Assembly (NCBI GenBank): GCA_963735065.1
Contig: CAVTJL010000001.1
Location: 310,001 to 374,000 of the forward strand
Direction: 5' to 3'
Source: CAVTJL01 sp963735065
GTDB lineage: Bacteria; Pseudomonadota; Alphaproteobacteria; Geminicoccales; Geminicoccaceae
DNA length: 64,000 nucleotides
Of this stretch, positions 8,029 through 19,146 are shown piece after piece. The position numbers and the translations under genes were made by a program. The stretch's first letter is position 1, and the number at the start of each line of letters is the position of its first letter. The notes beneath the pieces were generated by a model. The model made no database searches, was not told where the DNA came from, and was given only the letters and a program-made list of their open reading frames with translations.

Positions 8029-9222
8029 ATGCCGCCCAGATCCGGCCCCTGGGGGGCCCACCCGGCCGCAGCCTCGGCGGCGACCGCCGCTGGCGCTGCC
8101 ACCGTCTCCACCGCCGCGCCCCGCAACTTCGCCTGCGAGAGCTGCGGTGCCGTCCTGAGCTACAGCCCCGGCACGACCGAGCTGGTCTGCACCTATTGCG
8201 GCCACAGCAACCACATCGTCGAGCGCCCGGTCGAGGTCACCGAGACCGACCTCACGCCGGTGCTCCAGGATCTCGCCGGCGAGCAGCTCTCAAGCGACCC
8301 GATCGCCACCAAGTGCCAGAGCTGCGGCGCCGACTTCAGCTTTGCGCCCAACATCCATGCGGGCGCCTGCCCCTTCTGCAACATGGCCGTGGTGGCGGAC
8401 CCGACACCTTATCGCCGCATCCATCCGCAGGGCCTGCTGCCCTTCGTGATCGGCGAGCAGGAAGCGCGCCGCCTGGTCCGCGACTGGCTGAAGGGCCTCT
8501 GGTTCGCGCCCTCGAGCGTCAGCAAGGACGCCCGGCATGCGAGCAGGCTCAAGGGCCTCTACGTGCCCTACTGGACCTTCGACGCCGAGACGGTGACCGA
8601 CTATGTGGGTCAGCGCGGCGACGTCTACTACGAGACCCAGTTCGTCACCGAGGTCGTGAACGGCCGCCAGGTGCAGCGCGCCGTCCAGGTGCCGCGCATC
8701 GCCTGGACGCCGGTGAGCGGCCGGGTCCAGCGGTCGTTCGACGACGTGCTCGTCGTGGCGGGCGAGACGCTGCCGCGCAATCTCGTCGAGCGGCTCGACC
8801 CCTGGGACCTCGACGCGATGAAGCCCTACGCGCCGGACTTCCTGTCGGGCTTCGAGAGCGAGCTCTACCAGGTCCCGCTGGAGCAGGGCCTGGGGCAGGC
8901 CAAGGAGATCATGCAGAACGTGATCGCGATGGACGTGCGGGCCGACATCGGCGGCGACCAGCAGCAGATCGCCCGCATGGGCGTGGCCTACGACAACCAG
9001 ACCTTCAAGCACGTGCTGCTGCCGGTCTGGGTCGCGGCCTTCCAGTTCCTGGGCAAGCCCTACCGCTTCGTCGTCAACGGCCGCACCGGCGAGGTCCATG
9101 GCGAGCGGCCGTGGAGCGTCTGGAAGATCGCCGGCGCCGTGATCGTGGCCCTGATCCTTCTGGCGCTGCTCCTCTGGCTCGGCCACGAGGGCCAGGTCTT
9201 CCAGCAGGCCACCGGCTACTGA
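8029..9222 (+). CDS. Double zinc-ribbon membrane protein (TFIIB-type zinc ribbon, YdjG-like)
   Basis: A 397-residue protein with two zinc ribbons near its N-terminus: CESCGAVL with VCTYCGHSN at about 36-62, and CQSCGADF with CPFCNMAV at about 98-125. The middle part contains the conserved KGLYVPYWTFDAETVTDYVG strand set. The C-terminus ends in one membrane helix (AGAVIVALILLALLLWLG). Proteins like this are often mislabelled as primosomal or helicase-like because of the zinc ribbons, but I see no helicase motif. Homologues accompany SPFH/YdjI proteins, as here. The start lies 5 bp after the SPFH stop, so translation is probably coupled. Confidence 0.85.
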   Translation: MPPRSGPWGAHPAAASAATAAGAATVSTAAPRNFACESCGAVLSYSPGTTELVCTYCGHSNHIVERPVEVTETDLTPVLQDLAGEQLSSDPIATKCQSCGADFSFAPNIHAGACPFCNMAVVADPTPYRRIHPQGLLPFVIGEQEARRLVRDWLKGLWFAPSSVSKDARHASRLKGLYVPYWTFDAETVTDYVGQRGDVYYETQFVTEVVNGRQVQRAVQVPRIAWTPVSGRVQRSFDDVLVVAGETLPRNLVERLDPWDLDAMKPYAPDFLSGFESELYQVPLEQGLGQAKEIMQNVIAMDVRADIGGDQQQIARMGVAYDNQTFKHVLLPVWVAAFQFLGKPYRFVVNGRTGEVHGERPWSVWKIAGAVIVALILLALLLWLGHEGQVFQQATGY

Positions 9223-9235
9223 GCCGTCGCTCGGC

Positions 9236-10390
9236 TCAGTTGCGCACGACGAGCTCGAGCGGCAGCTTCGAGAGGGGCTCGGCACCGCCCTCGCCCACGA
9301 TCGAGGTGCGCCCCAGCGTCATGGCGTGGCCGGTCTCGGAGTTGGCGAGGATCATGTGGAGAAAGAAGACCATGCCGGGGGCGATCCGGGCGGGGTTGCC
9401 CTCGTAGAACATGGGCCAGTCCATCCAGGAGGGCGCGTAGACGGCGCCCAACGAGTAGCCGCAGGCGTTGAGGCGGTGGGCGGCCAGGCCATGGCCATCG
9501 AAGATGCGCGCATGGGCGGCGAAGACCTCGCCCATCGTGGCGCCGGGCCGGAGCGCCGCCTCGCAGGCCAGAAGCGCCTCGTGGGCCGCGTCGAACAGGC
9601 GGCGATGCTCGTCGTCGGCCCAGCCGGTGAGAAGGGTCCGCATCAGGCAGGCATGGTACTGGCGCCAGACGCCGGCGAACTCCAGGGTGAGCTGGTCGGG
9701 CGCCTCGAGCCGGCGGCGGCCCGACTGGTAGCGGCAGAGCAGCGCCTGCGGGCCGGAGCCGATGATGAAGGGGTTGCCCGGATAGTCGCCGCCGCCCTCG
9801 AAGATCGCACCCTGCATGCGGGCGAGGATGACACCCTCCTCGGCACCCGGCCGCGTCTCCTGGATCGCGGCCTCGAGCGCCGCATCGGCGAGCTCGGCGG
9901 CGCGGCGCACGAAGCCCAGCTCGGCCGCCGACTTGACGAGACGGAGGCCCGAGACGAGGAGCGAGGCCTCGACCATCGTCGCAAAGCCGTCGAGCGTCAC
10001 GGCCAGGCGCATGCCGGCAGCGGCGGGAAGGCCGTGGCTGTCCCACTCGACCCCGAGCCGCTTGCCGGCGAGCCCTTTGGAGGCCAGGAGCTCCTTCAGC
10101 TCCAGCGCCGGATTGGCGCCGTCGCCATCGACCCAGATGCGGATGTCCTCGAGGATCGAGGTCTGCTGCGCCTGCCTCAGGTCAGGGGCTCGGGTGAGGA
10201 GCGTCATCGCCCCGTCGGCCCGGACGAGAAGGCATTGGAAGAAGCAAAAGCCGAAGCTGTCATAGCCGGTGAGCCAGTACATGCTCTCCTGCTTGAAGCA
10301 TAAGAGGGCATCGAGGCCCGCCTCGGCCATGGCGGCAAGCGTCCGCTCGCGGCGGGCATCGAGCTCCTCGCGTGTGATGTGCAGCGGCAT
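9236..10390 (-). CDS. M24-fold protein, creatinase/ectoine-hydrolase-like, without peptidase metal ligands
   Basis: A 384-residue 'pita-bread' fold protein. The N-terminal creatinase domain has LDALLCFKQESMYWLTGYDS and the C-terminal M24 domain starts near residue 150. At the places where M24 peptidases carry their five metal ligands this protein has LEFAG (first Asp), YHACLMRT (Cys for the second Asp), GYSLGAVY (no His of GHGxG) and FFLHMIL (His for Glu). It is therefore unlikely to be a metallopeptidase and fits the metal-free branch containing creatinase and DoeA-type ectoine hydrolases. The substrate is unknown. The ATG at 10390 is the domain start. It ends 14 bp from the convergent zinc-ribbon gene. 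Confidence 0.8.
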   Translation of the reverse strand: MPLHITREELDARRERTLAAMAEAGLDALLCFKQESMYWLTGYDSFGFCFFQCLLVRADGAMTLLTRAPDLRQAQQTSILEDIRIWVDGDGANPALELKELLASKGLAGKRLGVEWDSHGLPAAAGMRLAVTLDGFATMVEASLLVSGLRLVKSAAELGFVRRAAELADAALEAAIQETRPGAEEGVILARMQGAIFEGGGDYPGNPFIIGSGPQALLCRYQSGRRRLEAPDQLTLEFAGVWRQYHACLMRTLLTGWADDEHRRLFDAAHEALLACEAALRPGATMGEVFAAHARIFDGHGLAAHRLNACGYSLGAVYAPSWMDWPMFYEGNPARIAPGMVFFLHMILANSETGHAMTLGRTSIVGEGGAEPLSKLPLELVVRN

Positions 10391-10755
10391 CGTTGCTCTC
10401 CCCTCGCCTCGGGCCGGCAGGCCTGTGCCCGCGCTGCTTCCCTCGATCTCTACAGAAATCCTTAACATCCCGGGGCCGATCAGTCAGGCAAACCGGCTCG
10501 TTGGTCTCGCCGCTCCATGCGAGCAACCTCGGATTCACCAGAGAAAAGCGCCCGCCTTCGACAGCAATATGATGGTATACCGAGCGCTTTCTTAACCATA
10601 ACCTAAGCAGCCGACAACGATACTCCTTCCCGGGCGCGGCAAGACCCTGCCTTCCAGCGCCTGGCGCCAGTCCGTCGCGGCCTCGGCCGACGCGGCCTCG
10701 CAGCCTCGCTCGACCGGGGTCAGCCGTGGGGGCGGTCCATCGGAGGGAGAACGGC

Positions 10756-12096
10756 ATGAAGTCGCCAAGCCGGCCGCGTCGCTGGCCCGGCACAGCGCTG
10801 GAGCGTCGCCTGCGGCGGGATGCTTCAGACGCGCCGATGGCGCTGAGTGCAGCCGGCGCGGTGGCAGGCGCTGAGAGCGGCGATGCCAGCCCTGGGCCAC
10901 GAGCCATGGGCCGGCGGCGCCTCGTGCTCGGCACCATCGCCACGGGACTGGCGAGCTGCGTGCTCGACCCGGATCCGGACGCCGGTGCCTACGACACGGT
11001 GCCCTCGGGGAACACGCAGGCGATCTCGGCGCCGGGGATGAAGCGCGGCGTCAATCTCAGCTGGTGGATGAGCCTCACGCGGCGCCTCGCGCCGAGCGAC
11101 GCCGAGCTGGCCACGCTCCGTCGCGTCGGCTTCAGCCATGTGCGCCTGCCCGTCGATCCGGGCCTGCTGGGCTGGTCGCCGGCCGGCAACGGCACCCTGC
11201 CGCCACGACTGGCGCCGCTGGATGCGGCGGTCTCGCGGATCCTGGCGAGCGATCTCAATCTCATCCTCGACGTCCACCCCGGTGATCGCCTGGTGGGTCA
11301 GCTCCGCCAAGACGATGCGGCAGCGGCGCTGGCCCGGCTGTGGACGGGCCTCGCCACGCGGTACGGGACCTATCCGGTCGACCGCATCGTCTTCGAGATC
11401 GCGAACGAGCCTCACCGCTTCATCCGTGGGCGGCGGCAGCTGGCGCACCTCAATCTCACGGTCCTCGCGGCCATCCGGAAGGTCCGCCCGTCGCACCGCG
11501 TGCTGATCAACGGCCTCTTCGACGAGAAGCTGTCGCTGCGCACGATCACGCCTCTCCCCGACCCCAACATCATCTACGGATTTCAGTTCTATGACCCCTT
11601 CGTCGTCACCCATCAGGGCGCCAACTGGGATGCCTCCGACCCGACGGGCCTGGCCGACATCCGGGATGTTCCCTATCCCGCCGACCGCCCGGGCGACTGG
11701 GGCGGAGGCGTCGGCTGGTCGTGGCTGCATCCCTCCGCTGCCCGCGCCGTGAGCGAGTATCGCCGCCAGGGCTGGAACGCTGCGCGCATCGACGGGATGA
11801 TCGAGCGCGCCGCTCTCTGGTCCGTTCGGCACAAGGCACCCCTGCTCTGCACCGAGTTCGGGGTGATGCGCACCTATATCGATCCCGCCTCGCGCCTCGC
11901 CTGGCTGCGCGACGCCCGCACCGCCCTCGAGCACCACAACATCCCCTGGACCGTCTGGGAGTATGCCGGGCTGTTCGGCATCACGACGGGCTGTACCGAC
12001 GAGCCGCGGTCGTTCTCCTGCGGCCCGCTCCAGGACGCCGCGCTGATCGCCCTTGGCCTTACCCCTCCAACAACTCGAAGCCTACACGAAGGATGA
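10756..12096 (+). CDS. Glycoside hydrolase family 5 (cellulase-like), exported
   Basis: A 446-residue GH5 enzyme, likely an endo-beta-glucanase or mannanase acting outside the cytoplasm. The acid/base Glu is in FEIANEPHR and the nucleophile Glu is in LLCTEFGVMRT; other GH5 marks are GVNLSWW, RLPVDPGLL and the WEYAG end strand. I use the ATG at 10756 because GGAGG lies 9 nt upstream. An alternative ATG at 10906 would start directly at GRRRLVLGTIATGLASC, a twin-arginine-like signal with a lipobox, and is plausible on protein grounds although it lacks a clear ribosome binding site. Four bases separate it from the next gene, so the pair is an operon. Confidence 0.88.
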   Translation: MKSPSRPRRWPGTALERRLRRDASDAPMALSAAGAVAGAESGDASPGPRAMGRRRLVLGTIATGLASCVLDPDPDAGAYDTVPSGNTQAISAPGMKRGVNLSWWMSLTRRLAPSDAELATLRRVGFSHVRLPVDPGLLGWSPAGNGTLPPRLAPLDAAVSRILASDLNLILDVHPGDRLVGQLRQDDAAAALARLWTGLATRYGTYPVDRIVFEIANEPHRFIRGRRQLAHLNLTVLAAIRKVRPSHRVLINGLFDEKLSLRTITPLPDPNIIYGFQFYDPFVVTHQGANWDASDPTGLADIRDVPYPADRPGDWGGGVGWSWLHPSAARAVSEYRRQGWNAARIDGMIERAALWSVRHKAPLLCTEFGVMRTYIDPASRLAWLRDARTALEHHNIPWTVWEYAGLFGITTGCTDEPRSFSCGPLQDAALIALGLTPPTTRSLHEG

Positions 12097-12100
12097 AAGG

Positions 12101-13165
12101 ATGCTGCGAGCCCTGCTCCTTTGCCTCGCAACCGTCCTGATGCCCGCATCCGCATTGGCGCTTGGCATCAAGGGCATCAACCTGACCTCCTGGGGCCATG
12201 ACCGTTATGGCGACGCCAGCGCCAAGGGGACGATAGACTGGGCGAGATGCCTCGGGGCCACGGACGTCGCGATCACGACGGAAAATCTGGTCGACCCCGA
12301 CACGGATGAGATCCGTTCCCCCAACAATCTCGCCGGGCCCAACGACAATCTGCTGGCCATCATCCGCTACGCCCGCTCGGCGGGCCTCCGCGTGACGGTC
12401 AAACCGCATTTCATCAGCGCATCGAGCGGCGACAATCTCCAATACCCGGTCTACAGCCCGCGCTCGGTGGCGAGGTTCTTCGGCGCCTATACGAGAAGCC
12501 TTCTCCGCTACGCCGCGATCGCCGCCGAGGGCGGTGCCGAACGGCTCGTGATCGGCACGGAGATGGGCGGGCAGATCACGGGCGCAGCGAACTATGACCA
12601 CTGGGCCGAGCTGATCGCCAGGATCAGGCGCGTCTTCCCCGGCAAGCTGACCTACGCTGCCGGCGTCAGCGCCACCTGGCCGGACTCGCCCAGCGCGAAC
12701 GAGGCTGCCTTCGTCTCGTTCTGGCCTCTTCTCGACGAGGCCGGCTTCAACCTCTATCCGAGGCTGACGGCCAAGGACGAGCTCGGCACGGCCGAGCTGC
12801 GCAGGCGCTTCCACAAGAACGATCAGGGGAGGGACATCGTGGGGCAGCTCCGCAAGCTGGGCCGCTCTGCCGGCGTTCCCGTGCTGCTGACCGAGACGGG
12901 CTTCCGCAGCAAGGATGGGGCGCTGGACGATCAGGGCGACTGGAGCACACGCGGCGTGCCCGACCAGGCTGTTCAGGCCAACGCCCTGGGCGCCGAGCTC
13001 GCCGTCCTTGCTGAGTCCGGCCAGGGATGGCTCGAGGGGCTCTTTCTCTGGAGCGCTCCGGTCAGTGGCATCGCGTCGAGCACAGGCTTCGATTTCAGGA
13101 GCAAGGAGGCCGAGAAGGTCGTCCGCCGCTCGTTCGGGGGCCGCCCGCCGGCAGCGTGCCGCTAA
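12101..13165 (+). CDS. Glycoside hydrolase family 113-like, secreted
   Basis: A 354-residue protein with a Sec signal peptide (MLRALLLCLATVLMPASALA). The rest is a TIM-barrel of the GH113 type (beta-1,4-mannanase family): IKGINLTSWGHDRYGD opens the first strand, VTVKPHFIS follows, then the acid/base Glu in LVIGTEMGG and the nucleophile Glu in VLLTETGFRS. AAAGG precedes the ATG, which lies 4 nt after the GH5 stop. Together with the GH5 neighbour it suggests hydrolysis of a beta-linked mannan or glucan outside the inner membrane; the actual polymer is not shown by the sequence. Confidence 0.82.
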   Translation: MLRALLLCLATVLMPASALALGIKGINLTSWGHDRYGDASAKGTIDWARCLGATDVAITTENLVDPDTDEIRSPNNLAGPNDNLLAIIRYARSAGLRVTVKPHFISASSGDNLQYPVYSPRSVARFFGAYTRSLLRYAAIAAEGGAERLVIGTEMGGQITGAANYDHWAELIARIRRVFPGKLTYAAGVSATWPDSPSANEAAFVSFWPLLDEAGFNLYPRLTAKDELGTAELRRRFHKNDQGRDIVGQLRKLGRSAGVPVLLTETGFRSKDGALDDQGDWSTRGVPDQAVQANALGAELAVLAESGQGWLEGLFLWSAPVSGIASSTGFDFRSKEAEKVVRRSFGGRPPAACR

Positions 13166-13421
13166 CGCTTCTCTCCGGGCAAGGCCGCCCATCGCCGATG
13201 AGCGGCCGGCCCACTTCGCGCGACACCGAATATCTGCGGCCCCGAGGAGAATGGCCGCCGTCTGGCCTATCTGGCCTCGCCGATCCGTTCGGCGGACGGC
13301 CACGAGCGCTTGCCGGAAGCGCGCGAGGCCGGCAGAGTTGTCCGGTCAAGAGTCGGCAACCCGTCGAAGCAACGAGACAGCAGCCCGGGCCGGAAGCGCC
13401 GACTGCACGGGGGAACGTGAT

Positions 13422-15394
13422 GTGATCGGCAACCATCCGACACGCAGGCACCCGCTGCGCATGCTGCTTGCCCTCGCGCTCGTCCTGCTCGCGGCGGCGA
13501 CGGCTCGGGCCGATCCCGCGCGACCTATCCAGGCGGCTACGTCCGCAACACCCGGGAGCGACAGTCCGCTGGCACCGCCCGATACCTCGAGCCCCCGCGA
13601 TACGCTGGAGAGCTTCCTCAACAACTTCCACGAGGCCGTCGTCCGCTGGGAGAAGGGCGCCCCGATCGGCAAGGTCGAGGTTCCGCTCATTCGGGCGCTC
13701 CGATGCCTCGACCTCAGCGACATTCCCAAGGCCTCCTACCAGCAGCGAGGGGTAGAGATGGGCTTCCTCCTCAAGGGCGTGCTTCAGCGCATCGCGCTGC
13801 CGCCGCCGGAGCAGGTCCCGGGCAAGGATGCGGTAGCTGCCCATCCGCTCGAGAGCTGGCGGATCCCCGACACGGAGATCGCGATCGGCCGCCAGGAGAA
13901 GGGCGCGCGCGCCGGAGAGTATCTCTTCACCAAGGAGACCGTCGCCCGGCTTCCCAAGTTCTTCGAGCTCGTTCAGCATCTGCCTGATCAGGCCCAGCCC
14001 CACCGCGACACCCGATGCGTTCGACGCCTATCGTCTCGGCCCCGGCCGGAGCATGCCGCACGCGCTCGCCACCTGGATCCAGCGCCTGCCTGCGGGCGCC
14101 TACGCCACCTTCCTCGATCAGCCGGTGTGGAAGTGGGCGGGCCTGACGATCCTCGCGCTCATCGCCGCCGGCACCATCGGGATCGCCGCTTGGCTAGGCA
14201 AGCGCGTCGATCGCCGCCTTCAGGACCTCCCGGTGCTACTCAGGATCGGGCAGCCATTGGCGGCGATCGTCACCATCATGCTGACCTTCGCTCTGGGCTT
14301 TACGACGTTCTACGCGCTACGGCTGACGGGCGAGGTGGGCGCGTTCGTCTCGTCGGCCATCGAGGCCGTGCGCTACGCCGCGATCGCCTGGCTCGCCGCC
14401 CTGGCCGTCAACCGGATCGGGGAGGCGATCGTCCGCAGCCAGGGCATGCGCCCGGCCAATCTCGACACGCAGCTCGTCCGCCTTCTGTTCCAGCTCCTAA
14501 GCATCCTCGCCGTGCTCTATGTGGCGATCCACGCGGCGACGCTGCTGGGCGTGCCGGTAGGGCCGCTACTGGCGGGCCTGGGCGTCGGCGGCCTCGCGAT
14601 AGCGCTCGCCGTGCGGCCCCTGCTCGAGAACATCATCGCCGGCTTCGTGCTCTTCGCCGACAAGCCGATCCGCGTCGGCGACTTTTGCGTCTTCGGCGAC
14701 AAGAAGGGCACGGTCGAGCAGATCGGGCTGCGCTCGACCAGGATCCGCGGGCTCGACCGCACCGTGATCTCGGTGCCGAACGCCGAGTTCTCGCAGCTCC
14801 AGATCGTCAATTTCACGCGCCGCGACCGGATGCTGTTCCATTCCGTGATCGGGCTCCGCTACGAGACCACGAGCGAGCAGCTGCGCTACGTGCTGACGAG
14901 GATCCGAGAGATGCTGATCCGCCATGTCCGGGTCAGCCCCGACCCGGCGCCGCGTCCGCTTCATGGACTACGGAGCGTCCTCGCTCGACATCGAGATCTT
15001 CGCCTATGTGAGCTCGGCGGACTACAATGAGTATCTGGGCATCCGCGAGGATCTCAACTTTCGGATCAAGGACATCGTCGAGGAGGCCGGCACCGGCTTC
15101 GCCTTCCCCTCGCGGACCACCTACATGGCCAGCGACAAGGCCCCGAGCGCCGAGCGGGCGGCGACGGTGGCAACCGAGGTCGAGGCCTGGCGGGCCGCCC
15201 AAAAGCTGCCCTTCCCCGAGTTCGAGAGCGAGGAGCGGACGCGGATGACGGACACGCTGGCCTTCCCGCCCGAGGGCTCACCGCACCACCGGCCAGCGAC
15301 GGCGCCCCACAGCGCGCCCGAGGCCCCGGCGGGGGGTCGGTGGCATCGGCAGACGGGTGGCCGTCGCGGCAACAAGCCTGCAGGCAGCCCGTAG
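13422..15394 (+). pseudogene. MscS-type mechanosensitive channel gene with two frameshifts
   Basis: Three consecutive reading frames together encode one alphaproteobacterial MscS-family channel of about 656 residues. Frame A (GTG 13422, signal peptide MLLALALVLLAAATARA, a periplasmic domain ending ARLPKFFELVQHLP) stops making sense at about 13,990. Frame B carries PTATPDAFDAYRLGPG, four or more membrane helices and the MscS pore and beta domain (LGVGGLAIALAVRPLLENII, DKPIRVGDFCVFGDKKG). Frame C begins at about 14,948 (RVRFMDYGASSLDIEIFAYV) and ends at the TAG at 15,394. Each break behaves as one extra base, the second within GGCGCCGCG. It is either a decaying gene or a sequence with two base errors. 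It starts about 250 bp after the GH113 gene. Confidence 0.8.
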
Positions 15395-15509
15395 AACGGG
15401 CGTGGACCTGCAGAAACGCGGGACCATGCCGGCCCAGGCACCGCTTCTCGGGGGGCCACCCGTCGGCTAGGGTCCTGTCCCTGCATCGTCCTTCCTCGAG
15501 GAGCCTCGC

Positions 15510-15923
15510 ATGGCCTACTGGCTCATGAAGACCGAGCCCGGGGACTACAGCTGGGACCAGCTGGTCGCCGACCGCGAGACCGAATGGAGCGGCGTGCGCA
15601 ACTTTCAGGCCGCCGCCAACATGCGGGCGATGCAGAAGGGCGATCCGGTCTTCTTCTACCGCTCGGTGGTGGACCCTGCGATCGTGGGGGTGATGCGCGT
15701 CTCGGCCACCGCCTACCCCGACCCCAGCGATGCGTCCGGCAAGTTCGTGCTGGTCAAGGTCAAGCCCGACCGTCCCGTAGCTCAGGAGGTGAGCCTCAAG
15801 GCCATCAAGGCCGACCCGCGTCTTGCCGATCTCGCCCTCGTCCGCCAGTCACGCCTCTCGGTGATGCCCATAGGCGACGAGCATTGGCGTCTCCTCGCCG
15901 AGATGGCGGGCATCGAGCCCTGA
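15510..15923 (+). CDS. EVE domain-containing protein
   Basis: A 137-residue single-domain EVE protein, full length for the family. It shows the characteristic start MAYWLMKTEPGDYSWDQLV, then WSGVRNFQAAANMRAMQKGD, FFYRSVVDPAIVGVM and the C-terminal RQSRLSVMPIGDEHWRLL. EVE folds resemble PUA/YTH domains and bind modified bases in nucleic acids; in bacteria they are also fused to restriction and defence proteins, but no such partner is visible here. The stop codon at 15,921-15,923 lies inside the probable start region of the next gene. Confidence 0.92.
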   Translation: MAYWLMKTEPGDYSWDQLVADRETEWSGVRNFQAAANMRAMQKGDPVFFYRSVVDPAIVGVMRVSATAYPDPSDASGKFVLVKVKPDRPVAQEVSLKAIKADPRLADLALVRQSRLSVMPIGDEHWRLLAEMAGIEP

Positions 15924-17038
15924 GGGTCGGGCTCCCGGCGCTCCCCGATCTCCGCACGGCGACGCGCGCGGCGCTGGCGCCGGCCAAGATCCGGGCGCTC
16001 CTGACGGCGCTGGTCGTCGCGGGAGCGGGCGGCGCCTTCTTCACCTGGCTCGGCCTGCCGCTCGCCTGGATGCTGGGTGCCATGCTGGCAACGACGGTGG
16101 CGGGCCTCGCCCGGCTCACGGTCGATGTGCCCGCCTGGCTCAGGAGCCCCGTCATCGCGGTGCTGGGGGTGCTGCTGGGAAGCGGCTTCGACGAGCAGAA
16201 CCTGCTCGGCCTCTGGCGCTGGCTGCCCAGCCTCGGGCTGATGATCGTCTATACCGGCGTCACGACCGTGTTCTCGATCATCTATCTGCGTCGCGTGGCC
16301 CGTCTCGACGCGCAGACGGCCTTCTTCTGCGCCACGCCGGGCGGGCTCGGCATCATGGTGATCCTGGGCGATCGCATGGGCGGCGACCTGCTCACCATCA
16401 CGCTCGTCCACGCCGTCAGGGTGCTGCTCGTCGTCTTCACGATCCCCCTGGCACTCAGCGTCTTCGAGGGCCTGCACGTGCCGCCGATCGCCGACGCGGT
16501 GCAGGCGACGAGCGCGCATGAGATCGGCCTGATGGTCGTCTCGGCCATCGTGGGAAGCGTTGTCGGCGTCGTGCTCCATCTGCCGGCGCCGACGATGCTG
16601 GGACCGATGCTCACGACCGCGGCAGGCCACGTGGCCGGGCTCATGCACGGCGCCCCGCCGCCATCGGCCGTCGCCGTCACCCAGGTCATCGTCGGCGCCT
16701 ATGTCGGCTGCCGGTTCCGCGGGGTCGATCCGGTACGCCTCGTCATCGTCATCGTGCAGAGCATCGGGCTGACGCTGGCGATGCTGCTCGTGGCCCTGCT
16801 CTTCGTCATCGGCCTTACCTGGCTGACGGGGCTGCCGCCGGTCCAGCTCATGCTCGCCTTCGTGCCCGGCGGCGTCGCCGAGATGGGCCTGATGGCGCTG
16901 GCGCTCCACGTCGACGCCACCTTCGTCGCCACCCACCACATCGTCCGTCTGACCCTGGTGACGGCCCTCGCGGCACCGCTCTACGAGGTCTATGCGAAGC
17001 GCGTTCTCGGCCGCGAGCCTCGGCCGGAAGACGCCTGA
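15884..17038 (+). CDS. AbrB-family membrane protein (AbrB duplication domain)
   Basis: An about 384-residue integral membrane protein built of two similar halves, as in the AbrB/YjcL (former ammonia monooxygenase-like) family. Each half has a GAxLxWLGLPLAWMLGAML-type helix pair: FFTWLGLPLAWMLGAMLA near the start and LHLPAPTMLGPMLTT in the middle. FVPGGVAEMGLMAL is in the second half and FCATPGGLGIMVI in the first. Function is unknown for most members. The start is uncertain: the only canonical codon before the first helix is TTG 15,884 inside the EVE gene; a CTG at 15,920 overlapping the EVE stop is the other option. Confidence 0.75.
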   Translation: MASPRRDGGHRALRVGLPALPDLRTATRAALAPAKIRALLTALVVAGAGGAFFTWLGLPLAWMLGAMLATTVAGLARLTVDVPAWLRSPVIAVLGVLLGSGFDEQNLLGLWRWLPSLGLMIVYTGVTTVFSIIYLRRVARLDAQTAFFCATPGGLGIMVILGDRMGGDLLTITLVHAVRVLLVVFTIPLALSVFEGLHVPPIADAVQATSAHEIGLMVVSAIVGSVVGVVLHLPAPTMLGPMLTTAAGHVAGLMHGAPPPSAVAVTQVIVGAYVGCRFRGVDPVRLVIVIVQSIGLTLAMLLVALLFVIGLTWLTGLPPVQLMLAFVPGGVAEMGLMALALHVDATFVATHHIVRLTLVTALAAPLYEVYAKRVLGREPRPEDA

Positions 17039-17111
17039 GGCGCCGGACCGGTCGGCCGACGCCTCAGAACGAAGCCTCGAGGTGGGGAGGAAGGAGCGCC
17101 GCGTTGGCCCC

Positions 17112-19052
<1,941 letters not shown>

Positions 19053-19146
19053 GTTCCCGTCCCGTCCGATGTCGCGGCGAGCCGCGGGGTCGCCTTGGCG
19101 GGGCACAAGCCTCCTTGCGAACGCCAAGCGACCGCCCTTGGTAGCT

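Noticed and set aside
8029..8430. Primosomal or helicase-type assignment of the zinc-ribbon protein
   Set aside because: Two zinc ribbons are present, but there are no helicase motifs and the C-terminus is a membrane helix; context fits a membrane-stress protein.
9236..10390. Xaa-Pro aminopeptidase function for the M24 protein
   Set aside because: The metal ligands needed for peptidase activity are missing at the expected positions.
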